Source: Phytohabitans sp036906915
GTDB taxonomy: Bacteria > Actinomycetota > Actinomycetes > Mycobacteriales > Micromonosporaceae
NCBI RefSeq assembly: GCF_036906915.1
Contig: NZ_JBAKHX010000004.1
Span: 124,001-188,000, forward strand
Reading direction: 5' to 3'
DNA: 64,000 nt
Shown here one piece after another: positions 7,778 to 15,203 of the stretch (position 1 is its first letter; the number at the start of each line of letters is the position of its first letter). A program made the position numbers and the translations under genes. The notes beneath the pieces were generated by a model. That model made no database searches, was not told the origin of the DNA, and saw only the letters and a program-made list of their open reading frames with translations.

Positions 7778-8867
7778 CGCCGCCCCATTCGCCGGTGGCG
7801 AGGAACCGGTCGACGGTGGCGCGGTGCGGCGCAAGGTCGAGGTCCTGGGCGGCCACCCAGGCGTCTGAGTAGTAGGTGTCGGCGTACCGCTCGCCGCCGT
7901 CGCAGAGCAGGGTCACGACGGATCCCGTGTCGCCGGCCGCGATCATCTGCGCTATCAGGCTGAAGGCGCCCCACAGGTTGGTACCCGTTGATCCTCCGAC
8001 GCGGCGGCCGAGCACGGCGGAGGCCGCGCGCATCGCAGCGAGCGAGGCGGCGTCCGGCACGCGCACCATGCGGTCGACGACGGCGGGCTGGAACGACGGC
8101 TCGACGCGCGGTCGCCCGATGCCCTCGATGCGGGAGCCGAGGCCGGTCTCCACCGCCCAGTCGGCCGCCAGCCACGCGGGGAAGAACGCTGAGTGCTCCG
8201 GGTCGACCACGCAGACCTTGGTGCCGAGCCTGCGGTACCGGACATAGCGACCGATGGTGGCGCTGGTGCCGCCGGTGCCGGCCCCGACCACGACCCACGC
8301 CGGTATGGGGTGGCGTTCCAGCGCCATCTGCTCGTAGATCGACTCGGCGATATTGTTGTTGCCGCGCCAGTCGGTGGCGCGCTCGGCGTACGTGAACTGG
8401 TCCATGAAGTGCCCACCGGTGTCCTCGGCGAGCCAGCGGGCCTCGACCACGACGGTGGCCGGGTCTTCGACCAGGTGGCACTTGCCACCCTGGAACTCGA
8501 TGAGCGCGATCTTCTCCGGTGACGTGGAGGCCGGCATCACGGCGACGAAGGGTAGGCCGAGCATCCGCGCGAAGTACGCCTCGGAGACCGCCGTGGAGCC
8601 GGACGAGGCCTCGACGATCGTGGTGTGCGGGCCGATCCAGCCGTTGCAGAGGCCGTAGAGGAACAGCGAGCGGGCCAGCCGGTGCTTCAGCGAGCCGGTG
8701 GGGTGCACGGACTCGTCCTTGAGGTACAGGTCGACGCCCCACGCGATGGGCAGTGGAAACGGCAGCAGGTGCGTGTCGGCGGACCGGTTGGCGTCGGCTT
8801 CGACCTTGCCGATGGCCTCCGTCACCCACACCCGACCGGCGTCGTCACACCGGTCCAGCGTCTTCAT
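7770..8867 (-). CDS. PLP-dependent cysteine desulfhydrase, Cds1-like
   Basis: A 365-residue fold-type II PLP enzyme of the cysteine synthase family. The Schiff-base lysine is K61 in PTGSLKHRLA, the substrate loop is ASSGSTA, and the phosphate-binding loop is GAGTGGTS. The N-terminal segment (ADANRSADTHL) and HPTGSLKHRLARSLFLYGL strongly recall mycobacterial Cds1 (Rv3684), which breaks down cysteine to sulfide, ammonia and pyruvate, rather than CysK or CysM. I placed the start at ATG 8867, where AGGTGA sits at good spacing; ATG 8876 is possible. It overlaps the preceding Lrp gene by 23 nt and the following phosphoesterase by 8 nt. An Lrp neighbour fits amino-acid-responsive control. Confidence 0.85.
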   Translation of the reverse strand: MKTLDRCDDAGRVWVTEAIGKVEADANRSADTHLLPFPLPIAWGVDLYLKDESVHPTGSLKHRLARSLFLYGLCNGWIGPHTTIVEASSGSTAVSEAYFARMLGLPFVAVMPASTSPEKIALIEFQGGKCHLVEDPATVVVEARWLAEDTGGHFMDQFTYAERATDWRGNNNIAESIYEQMALERHPIPAWVVVGAGTGGTSATIGRYVRYRRLGTKVCVVDPEHSAFFPAWLAADWAVETGLGSRIEGIGRPRVEPSFQPAVVDRMVRVPDAASLAAMRAASAVLGRRVGGSTGTNLWGAFSLIAQMIAAGDTGSVVTLLCDGGERYADTYYSDAWVAAQDLDLAPHRATVDRFLATGEWGGDA

Positions 8868-9330
8868 CCCCGTCATCACCTGACCGTAACAAGGGTTGGG
8901 GGCGCCCCTCCCACTTGGTCGAGAGGGCGATCGCGGTGCGCGTCGAGGCCACGCCGCGGGTGCGGTTGAGCCGGACTATCAGGGTCTCCAGCTCGGCGAT
9001 CGTCGCCACCCGCACCTTGAGCAGGAACGACTCCACGCCAGCCATGAAGTAGCACGACTCGACCTCGGGCATCTCGCGGAGCTCGGCCAGCACGTCGTCG
9101 GTGTCGCCGCCGGAGTCCTGTACGAGGCCGATGAGCGCGGTGACGCCGAGGCCGATCGCTTCCGGGTCGGCATCGGCGTGGTATCCACGTAGGATGCCAG
9201 TGGATTCAAGCTTGCCGACGCGGTCGTGCACGGCTGGGGCGGACAACCCGACCTGCCGGGCCAACTCGGCGTACGAGAGCCGGGCATTGGCCCGCAATAG
9301 CTCCACAAGCCTCAGATCGATACCGTCCAC
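8845..9330 (-). CDS. Lrp/AsnC family transcriptional regulator
   Basis: A 161-residue regulator with an N-terminal winged HTH (DLRLVELLRANARLSYAELA, then VGLSAPAVHDRVGKLE) and a C-terminal RAM ligand-binding domain (about 65-140). The GTG start is at 9330. The gene leads the minus-strand set encoding Cds1 and the phosphoesterase, overlapping Cds1 by 23 nt, and is divergent from the BldC-like gene. Lrp proteins sense amino acids, so local control of cysteine breakdown is a reasonable inference. The gap 9331-9518 has no gene and should hold the divergent promoters; I could not single out -35/-10 boxes with confidence. Confidence 0.9.
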   Translation of the reverse strand: MDGIDLRLVELLRANARLSYAELARQVGLSAPAVHDRVGKLESTGILRGYHADADPEAIGLGVTALIGLVQDSGGDTDDVLAELREMPEVESCYFMAGVESFLLKVRVATIAELETLIVRLNRTRGVASTRTAIALSTKWEGRPQPLLRSGDDGDEDAGPV

Positions 9331-9518
9331 GGTTGCTAGACACTAACAGCCCGGGAAGGCGAGGAGGGCTCGCAAATCCTACCGTCTAACTTCCCAGACA
9401 GTGCGTTTTCCCTGTTTCCCGGACACGACACGCTCGCGGTGCTGTAATGACCGTACGTCCCTATCGAGGCTGTCGGGACATCACCCGGCGTGGCTTCGTC
9501 GACGCAAGGGAGGGGCCC

Positions 9519-9824
9519 GTGGACACTGGAGATCGTCTGCTGACGCCGGGCGAGGTGGCTGCGCTGTTCCGCGTCGACCCGAAGACCGTGACCCGATGGG
9601 CGGCGGCGGGCCGAATTGGCAGCATTCGTACGCCTGGCGGGCACCGGCGCTTCCGGGAGTCGGAGGTGCGAGCGCTGCTCGAAGGCGAGGGCGAGTTGGA
9701 CGCTCTACGCGACGAGTCCGCCCCACCACCGAGCACGGCTCATCGGCCGCGTAACGACGGACCCGGCGGGCAACATCCGGGCCCGAGTCGCACAAATCAC
9801 AACTCGCCCAGCTCCGCTCGCTGA
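9519..9824 (+). CDS. BldC-like MerR-family regulator (paralogue 1)
   Basis: A 101-residue protein. GTG 9519 follows AGGGAGGGG, so the protein begins MDTGDRLLTPGEV. The core (LTPGEVAALFRVDPKTVTRW followed by IRTPGGHRRFRESEVRALL) is the single MerR-type winged HTH of BldC, which binds DNA cooperatively as head-to-tail oligomers without an effector domain. Unlike the canonical BldC at 57630 it has a hydrophilic Pro/Ser/Arg tail of about 45 residues. It is divergent from the Lrp gene and convergent with the UbiX-like gene. Probably a developmental or cell-surface regulator; targets unknown. Confidence 0.88.
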   Translation: MDTGDRLLTPGEVAALFRVDPKTVTRWAAAGRIGSIRTPGGHRRFRESEVRALLEGEGELDALRDESAPPPSTAHRPRNDGPGGQHPGPSRTNHNSPSSAR

Positions 9825-9864
9825 GCACCCGAAGGCGCTGCACCGGCACCGCCGGTGCGGTGCC

Positions 9865-10488
9865 TCAGCGTGCCCCCAGCTCGCCGGTCCACCGGCGAAA
9901 GAGCGTGTGCTCGACGCCCAGCGCGTCCAGCACCTTGCCGGCGACGAAGTCGATGAGCTGCTGCGCTGACGCTGCCGCCCCGGCACCGTAGAAGCCGGGG
10001 CTGGCGGGCAGCACCACCGCCCCCGCGTCGTGCAGGGCGATCAGGTGCTCCAGGTGGCTGCGGGTGACGGGGGTCTCCCGGGGCACCACGACGACCCGAC
10101 GGCGCTCCTTGAGGTGCACCTCGGCGGCGCGCTGAAGCAGGTCCTTTGATAGACCGATCGCGATGCCGGCACACGCCGCCGTGCTCGCCGGCACGACGGC
10201 CATGGCGCGCGCCGGGTAGGAGCCGCTGCTCGGGCCGGCCGCGAGGTCACCTGCCGGCCAGTGCACGATGTCGGCCCCACCCAGGTCACGGCCGAGCCAG
10301 GCGGCCAGGTCGTCCTTCCAGTGCGCGTCGCGGAACGCGCTGCCGGTCTCATCGAGGATCGTCAGCCGCGCCGCTCGCGACACCACGAGATCGATGGGTT
10401 CCCCGGCGTCGATGAGGCCTCGCAGCACCGCCGCGGCGTAGGGCGTGCCGGATGCACCAGAGACGCCGACGATTGTCGGCTTCCGCAT
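9865..10488 (-). CDS. UbiX-like flavin prenyltransferase (menaquinone pathway)
   Basis: A complete 207-residue UbiX-family protein with GVSGASG near the N-terminus, the SSGSYP loop, the conserved VPAST block and LKERRRVVVVPRETP. UbiX attaches a dimethylallyl group to FMN to make the prenylated flavin used by UbiD decarboxylases. UbiA-like and UbiD-like genes lie 1-2 kb away on the same strand, the trio that in Streptomyces completes futalosine-pathway menaquinone synthesis. A role in maturing the UbiD-like decarboxylase is therefore likely. Between it and its partners a terpene synthase is inserted on the opposite strand. Confidence 0.9.
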   Translation of the reverse strand: MRKPTIVGVSGASGTPYAAAVLRGLIDAGEPIDLVVSRAARLTILDETGSAFRDAHWKDDLAAWLGRDLGGADIVHWPAGDLAAGPSSGSYPARAMAVVPASTAACAGIAIGLSKDLLQRAAEVHLKERRRVVVVPRETPVTRSHLEHLIALHDAGAVVLPASPGFYGAGAAASAQQLIDFVAGKVLDALGVEHTLFRRWTGELGAR

Positions 10489-10548
10489 AGTTCCAGCGTA
10501 GGGCTACCGTCATCAGACTGACGTTTGGCCGGACGGCAGGAGGCGGCG

Positions 10549-11454
10549 ATGATGCCGACGATCTGTTTCACTCTCGACTGCCCGATAAATCCTACTATGT
10601 CGGTATACACCGACGACGTCCAACATTGGCTCGGTGAATGGACACGCCGGCACGGACTCCCTGCCGAACTGGCGGACCGGCTCGCGGAGGGCGGCATCGC
10701 CCGGTACGCGGGCCGTCTTTATCCCGACGCCACGCCCGACGACCTGAAGGTCGTCGCGGCGCTCTTCACCTGGTTCTTCCTCGCCGACGACGAGTGCGAC
10801 CGCGCGAGCGTGCCCGAACCCGACCGGGTCCGCGCGCTGGTCAACGGCGCCCTCGACCTGCTCGAGACCGGGAGTGGTGCCGTCGACGGACCGCTCGGCT
10901 CGATGCTGGCGGACGCCTGGCAGGAGCCGCGCCGACGGATGCCGGCACGCTGGCGGGTGCGGTTCGTCGGCGCGGTCGAGCACCACCTGCGCGGCGTGGT
11001 GGTCGAGGCCCGTAACAAGGCCGAGGGACACCGCCCGGGGATCGCCGAGTACATCCGGCTGCGCCGGGCGACCTCCGCGGCGTACGTCGCGCACGCGCTG
11101 GTCGACTTCGCCGCTGGCGTCAGCGTGCCCGACGGGGTGTGGCGGCACCCCGCCGTGCGCGCGTACAGCGCGGTCGGCAACGACCTGCTGTCCTGGTTCA
11201 ACGATCTGCTGTCGCTCGACCGGGACGCCGCGACGTCCGGCGGGCACAACCTGGTACTTGCGGTCGCGACCGAGTCCGGCCTGCCGCCCGAGGTGGCAGC
11301 GGAACGGGTACGCGACCTGTGGCAGGAGACGATGAACCGCCTGCCCTCACTGAGACCCGTGCTCGGCGGGCCGGCAGACCGCTACCTCGACGGGGTCGAC
11401 TGGGCGATCCGCGGCACCATCGACTGGTCTCTGGAGAGCGCCCGCTACCGGTAG
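10549..11454 (+). CDS. Class I terpene synthase
   Basis: A 301-residue terpene cyclase. The aspartate-rich motif is DDECD (D80, D81, D84). The second metal site is NDLLSLDRD (N218, D219, S222, D226), an NSE-type triad with Asp where Glu is usual. Seven codons upstream the NDLLS pentapeptide also occurs, so the peptide is duplicated. The C-terminal WAIRGTIDWSLESARY ends in the RY pair typical of bacterial mono- and sesquiterpene cyclases. AGGAGG at 10538-10543 supports ATG 10549 (or 10552). It converts an unidentified prenyl diphosphate to a terpene. No P450 or prenyltransferase neighbour suggests tailoring, but it sits inside the menaquinone cluster and its 3' end overlaps the UbiA-like gene by 10 nt. 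Confidence 0.87.
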   Translation: MMPTICFTLDCPINPTMSVYTDDVQHWLGEWTRRHGLPAELADRLAEGGIARYAGRLYPDATPDDLKVVAALFTWFFLADDECDRASVPEPDRVRALVNGALDLLETGSGAVDGPLGSMLADAWQEPRRRMPARWRVRFVGAVEHHLRGVVVEARNKAEGHRPGIAEYIRLRRATSAAYVAHALVDFAAGVSVPDGVWRHPAVRAYSAVGNDLLSWFNDLLSLDRDAATSGGHNLVLAVATESGLPPEVAAERVRDLWQETMNRLPSLRPVLGGPADRYLDGVDWAIRGTIDWSLESARYR

Positions 11455-12302
11455 ACCAGATCACCCAACGCGAACGCGAAGAGGGCGATGCCCACGAAGC
11501 CGTTCGCGGTGAAAAACGCCCGATTGACGCGGGAAAGGTCAGTCGGTGTGACCACCGTGTGCTGATATCCGAACGCCACCGCGGTCAGCGCCAGCCCGAC
11601 CCACCAGGGCCAGCCCAGCCCGACCAGCTCACCGAACCACACGAACAGCCCGAACGTCACCACGTGCACCACAGTGGACAGACGCAGCGCGAACGGCACG
11701 CCGTACCGCGCCGGCACGCTGCGCACGCCGATGCGGCGATCCACCTCGGCGTCCTGGCAGGCGTAGATCAGGTCGAACCCGCCGATCCACAGCCCGACCG
11801 CGAGGGCCAGCACCCACGCCGGCCCGGACCCCGCGAACGTGCCGGTCACCGCCAGCCACGCGCCCACCGGCCCGACCATCTGGGCGAGCGCGAGGATGGC
11901 GTGCGGCCAGTCCGTGAACCGCTTGCCGTACGGGTACACGACCAGCGGCGCCACCGCGAGCGGCGAAAGCACCAGGCAGAGCGGGTTGAGAAGGGCGGCG
12001 GCTCCGACGAACACGACCAGTGCGACCACCGCGCCGGTCCAGGCCGTGCGCACGCTCACGGCCCCCGTGACAAGTTCCCTGTTGGCCGTACGCGGATTGC
12101 GCGCGTCTATGTGCCTGTCGATGATCCGGTTGGCGGCCATCGCGAACGTGCGCGCGCCCACCATCGCCACCGTGATGATGACCAGGTCGCCCCAGCGCAC
12201 CTTCCCACCGTCGCGGGTCATGACGGTCAGGGCGGACAGGTACGCGAACGGCAGCGCGAAGACCGAGTGCTCGATCGCCACAAGCTTCAGGAAGGCCCTC
12301 AT
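11445..12302 (-). CDS. mqnP: UbiA-family prenyltransferase (MqnP-like)
   Basis: A 285-residue polytopic membrane protein with the UbiA signature NxxxDxxxD (N58, D62, D66 in NRIIDRHIDARNPRTANR) and the second acidic motif DAEVDRRIGVRS. About eight or nine transmembrane helices are evident. The ATG at 12302 overlaps the UbiD-like stop codon (ATGA). With UbiX- and UbiD-like neighbours, the likely job is polyprenylation of 1,4-dihydroxy-6-naphthoate in the futalosine route (MqnP) at the membrane. Chorismate-route MenA is the alternative, but the UbiD/UbiX partners favour MqnP. The symbol follows context. Confidence 0.85.
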   Translation of the reverse strand: MRAFLKLVAIEHSVFALPFAYLSALTVMTRDGGKVRWGDLVIITVAMVGARTFAMAANRIIDRHIDARNPRTANRELVTGAVSVRTAWTGAVVALVVFVGAAALLNPLCLVLSPLAVAPLVVYPYGKRFTDWPHAILALAQMVGPVGAWLAVTGTFAGSGPAWVLALAVGLWIGGFDLIYACQDAEVDRRIGVRSVPARYGVPFALRLSTVVHVVTFGLFVWFGELVGLGWPWWVGLALTAVAFGYQHTVVTPTDLSRVNRAFFTANGFVGIALFAFALGDLVYR

Positions 12303-13762
12303 GAAAGTCCGTACTCTTTCCAGCGCTTGTCGACCAACGCCTTGACCTCCGGCGACATCACCGCCTCGTCCGGCCACCCCCGCGTGTATCCCTCCGTGGG
12401 CAGCTTGCGGGTCGCGTCGATGCCCGCCTTGCCGCCCCAGAACTGCTGGTACGACGAGTGGTCGAGGTGGTCGACCGGTCCCTCGGTGATCAGCAGGTCG
12501 TGCTTGTAGTCGACGTTGCTGAACGCCCGGAACGCCACCTCGTTGTAGTCGTGCACGTCGCAGTCTTCGTCCACCACGACGATCAGCTTCGCCAGCGAGA
12601 GCAGGTGTGCGCCCCAGACCGACGACATCACCTTCTGCGCGTGCTTCGGGTACCGCTTGCGGATCGAGACCACCACACAGTTGTGGAAGACGCCCGCCTC
12701 CGGCATCGAGTAGTCGACGATGTCCGGGATCAGCAGCTTGAGCAACGGCAGGAAGATCCGCTCGGTCGCGTGCCCGATCGGCCCGTCCTCCTGCGGTGGC
12801 TTCGACGTGACGATCGAGTGGTACACCGGGTCGCGCTGGGTCGTCATGCACTGCACGTGCAGCACCGGAAACGGCTCCACCGGCGTGTAGAACCCGGTGT
12901 GATCGCCGAACGGGCCCTCGGGCAGCCGCTCGCCCGGCTCGACGTACCCCTCCAGCACGACCTGGGCGTGCGCCGGCACCTGAATCGGGACGGTGAGGCA
13001 GTCGACCATCTCGACCCGCTCGCCGCGCAGGAACCCGGCGAACAGATACTCGTCGATGTCGCTCGGCAGCGGCGCGGAGGCGCTGTACGAGACCACGGGG
13101 TCGCAGCCGAACGCGACCGCCACCGGCAGCCGCTCGCCCCGCCGCTCCGCCACCGCGTGGTGCGCGGTCGAGTCCTTGTGGATCTGCCAGTGCATGCCGA
13201 GCGTGGTCGCCGAGTGCTGCTGCAGGCGGTACAGCCCGAGGTTCCGCTTGCCGGTCTCGGGATGCTTCGTGTGGGTGAGCCCGTAGTTGTGGAAGATGCC
13301 GCCGTCGTCGGGCCACGTCTGAAGCCCTGGCAGCCGCCCGAGATCCACCTCGCCGTCGCGGTACACGACCTCTTGACAGGGCGCGGTCTTGACCTTCTTC
13401 GGCGGCACAGACCTCAGCTGCATCACCTTGCCGAGCCCCTCCCGGATGCCCGACCATCCCACGGGCAGCTCCGGCTTGACCAGCTCACCGATCCGCGCGC
13501 CGATCTCCTCGACGCTATCGACGCCGAGCGCCATCGCCATGCGCCGCTGCGTGCCGAACAGGTTGATCGCCACTGGCATCTCACCCCGGGTCGGCCGCTC
13601 GAAGAGCAGCGCCGGCCCCTTGGCCGCGACGGTTCGGGTGACCACCTCGCTGATCTCCAGGGTGGGATCGACCGGCGCGGTGACCCGGTGCAGCTCGCCG
13701 GCCCGCTCCAGCGCCGCGAGAAAGTCCTTCAACCCCGTGTATGGGAACCCACGTACCGCCAT
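12299..13762 (-). CDS. mqnL: UbiD-family decarboxylase (MqnL-like)
   Basis: A full-length 487-residue UbiD-family protein. Recognisable blocks are DPTLEISEVVTR near the N-terminus, NYGLTHTKHPETGKRNLGLYRLQ, EGPFGDHTGFYTPVEPFPV and VVVVDEDCDVHDYNEVAF. Such enzymes use prenylated FMN to remove a carboxylate from an aromatic ring. Beside the UbiA-like prenyltransferase (4-nt overlap) and near UbiX, it most likely decarboxylates the prenylated naphthoate in the futalosine pathway. It starts at ATG 13762. The AT-richer stretch upstream borders a decayed DUF3800 gene. Confidence 0.88.
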   Translation of the reverse strand: MAVRGFPYTGLKDFLAALERAGELHRVTAPVDPTLEISEVVTRTVAAKGPALLFERPTRGEMPVAINLFGTQRRMAMALGVDSVEEIGARIGELVKPELPVGWSGIREGLGKVMQLRSVPPKKVKTAPCQEVVYRDGEVDLGRLPGLQTWPDDGGIFHNYGLTHTKHPETGKRNLGLYRLQQHSATTLGMHWQIHKDSTAHHAVAERRGERLPVAVAFGCDPVVSYSASAPLPSDIDEYLFAGFLRGERVEMVDCLTVPIQVPAHAQVVLEGYVEPGERLPEGPFGDHTGFYTPVEPFPVLHVQCMTTQRDPVYHSIVTSKPPQEDGPIGHATERIFLPLLKLLIPDIVDYSMPEAGVFHNCVVVSIRKRYPKHAQKVMSSVWGAHLLSLAKLIVVVDEDCDVHDYNEVAFRAFSNVDYKHDLLITEGPVDHLDHSSYQQFWGGKAGIDATRKLPTEGYTRGWPDEAVMSPEVKALVDKRWKEYGLS

Positions 13763-13897
13763 GCCAGCCAGTCTGTCCTACCGCCCACCCCTTGCCCCCC
13801 GCACCCCCACCACGTCGTGATCCACGCATCATCACCAATGCAATCACGCAAATAAAGCACTACACGATCATGAATCACAACGCATTAAGCTCGCGGC

Positions 13898-14252
13898 GTG
13901 TATTTCCTGTGCTTCGTCGACGATGGCGGCGAAAGGCCACACCAAACCTTTGCAGGATTCGCACCGACTTCGAGAGGTGTACGCGCAGCTCCGCGCCGGC
14001 CTTCCGCAGGCCCGAGGAAAACCGGTGATCAAAGACATGCTCCTCCAATCGAGCATCGAGAGCCCACTCATCCAAGCTGCCGACTTCCTGTCGTTCGCAG
14101 CATTGCAATACGCGCGCAAACGAAGAGGGCTACAGAACGGTTCAAGATCGGAAGCTCCGGAGAGGTACCGGCGCGCACTCGCCGAGTCCTACCTCTCAGC
14201 GCTCAGCCCGCGAGGATTTCCGGAGGATGACCACGGCATTCACTGGGTCGGG
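13898..14252 (+). pseudogene. DUF3800 gene remnant, deleted and frameshifted
   Basis: The GTG at 13898 opens a frame beginning MYFLCFVDDGG, which resembles the MYxxYxDESG start of DUF3800 proteins. After about 25 codons the similarity moves to another frame, which reads SIESPLIQAADFLSFAALQYARKRR (given here in two parts: SIESPLIQAADF and LSFAALQYARKRR) and then ALAESYLSALSP, the family's C-terminal S…LIQxAD and helix region. The middle of the usual 230-270-residue protein is missing. Base composition from about 13,800 to 14,160 is clearly more AT-rich than the flanks, fitting acquisition. DUF3800 proteins occur in mobile or defence contexts with unproven activity. This copy is most likely dead. 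Confidence 0.5.
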
Positions 14253-14262
14253 TACCCAGAAC

Positions 14263-14296
14263 AGAAAGCCCCCCAGGATCACCTGAGGGCTTTCTT
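14263..14296 (+). terminator. Strong hairpin after the DUF3800 remnant
   Basis: Arms AGAAAGCCC (14263-14271) and GGGCTTTCT (14287-14295) pair perfectly, with an inner CAGG/CCTG stem. A smaller hairpin CTGGGT/ACCCAG (14243-14259) precedes it. It could terminate transcription from either side. Confidence 0.5.
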
Positions 14297-14378
14297 GGCA
14301 GTGCCCGGGGGCAACCCGGACTCCGCAGGCTCAAGCATACCGCGATGGTGGGCTAGGTTCGACACCTTCGGGTGCGTC

Positions 14379-14405
14379 ACCGCCTAAGCCCATGGCGGTT
14401 TTGTT
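14379..14405 (+). terminator. Intrinsic terminator-like hairpin
   Basis: ACCGCC (14379-14384) pairs with GGCGGT (14394-14399) across a 9-nt loop, followed by TTTGTT. This is the nearest thing to a classical rho-independent terminator in the window. It ends 3 nt before the GTG of the secreted protein at 14409, so it may also regulate that gene. Confidence 0.55.
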
Positions 14406-14408
14406 CGT

Positions 14409-15086
14409 GTGACCATTTTTCGGAGTGCGGCTATCGCGGGGGTCACCGTCGGGCTGTTGCTCGCCGGGGGTGCCAGCGCTGCTCCAACCCAGTACCACCA
14501 CCTCGGCGCCGCCTCGACGGGCGAGTGGTCGGGTGTGCTGGGGCGGCTGACCGTACGGGACGCCGGGGTGCGGGCGGGCACGCACGACTTCGTAGCCACC
14601 CGGCTCATGGTCAAGGAAGCGGCGCACGGCCAGCTGTCGTGGCTGGAGGCGGGCTGGGCGGAGACCGGCTGGGCGGGCGAGGGCAAGCAGCGGGTCTACA
14701 CGTACGACACGACGCGGAACGCCTGGACGTTCTACGACAACTTCCCGCTCGCCGACAACGAAGAGATCTGGATCTCGGTGCACACGGAGAAGGACGACGT
14801 CTGGCAGGCGTGGCTGTGGTGGCGGGACCGGTGGCATCTGCTCACGACGGCGAAGCTGCCGCTCGGCGGGCGCGGGCAGGTGGAGCAGTTCGTCGAGGTG
14901 CACGTGGACGGTGGGACGGCGTTTCCGGTACCCAGGATCACGGTGGACAACGTGCAGGTGCGGGACGGCGACGCGACCCGCTACTGGCGGCAGGCCGACG
15001 TGCCGACCGCGTCGGGCGGCAGCACCAGCGAGTACTGCTTGGACTGGGCGACGCACTTCGACACCTGGACCGCCGGCACCTGCTGA
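14409..15086 (+). CDS. Secreted protein of unknown function
   Basis: A 225-residue protein with a Sec signal peptide (MTIFRSAAIAGVTVGLLLAG, likely cleavage after GGASA at about residue 24). The mature part is rich in Trp, Tyr and charged residues, probably a beta-rich extracellular domain, and ends in a region with two Cys (EYCLDW … TAGTC) that may form a disulfide. No family is recognised. No ribosome site precedes the GTG at 14409; the space is occupied by a terminator-like hairpin, so translation may be leaderless or initiate unusually. A copy of the 57-nt hairpin repeat follows the stop codon. Confidence 0.65.
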   Translation: MTIFRSAAIAGVTVGLLLAGGASAAPTQYHHLGAASTGEWSGVLGRLTVRDAGVRAGTHDFVATRLMVKEAAHGQLSWLEAGWAETGWAGEGKQRVYTYDTTRNAWTFYDNFPLADNEEIWISVHTEKDDVWQAWLWWRDRWHLLTTAKLPLGGRGQVEQFVEVHVDGGTAFPVPRITVDNVQVRDGDATRYWRQADVPTASGGSTSEYCLDWATHFDTWTAGTC

Positions 15087-15115
15087 CCACGACGCCGATC
15101 AAGGAGACCTCCATC

Positions 15116-15172
15116 GATCAAGGACGAATGCACGCGGAAAAGAGATCGAACCACGTGCGTTTGCCTTTGATC
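15116..15172 (+). repeat. 57-nt hairpin repeat, copy 2
   Basis: Arms of 22 nt (left begins GATCAAGGACGA, right ends TGCCTTTGATC) surround a 13-nt loop with the shared GAGATCGAA. This is the most degenerate copy, with five arm mismatches. A direct GATCAAGG lies 19 nt upstream at 15097. It sits between the convergent secreted-protein and ccsB genes, near both stop codons. Confidence 0.8.
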
Positions 15173-15203
15173 GGCGGGTGGGGCGGCGGGTGGGGCGGCG
15201 CGG

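Noticed and set aside
13898..14387. Two intact small genes at the DUF3800 locus
   Set aside because: The two frames carry complementary N- and C-terminal parts of one family and neither has a proper start and end of its own, so a broken gene is simpler.
14330..14400. tRNA-like words (GGTTCGA) near the DUF3800 remnant
   Set aside because: No acceptor stem, anticodon arm or T-stem pairing can be drawn; the region forms terminator-type hairpins instead.
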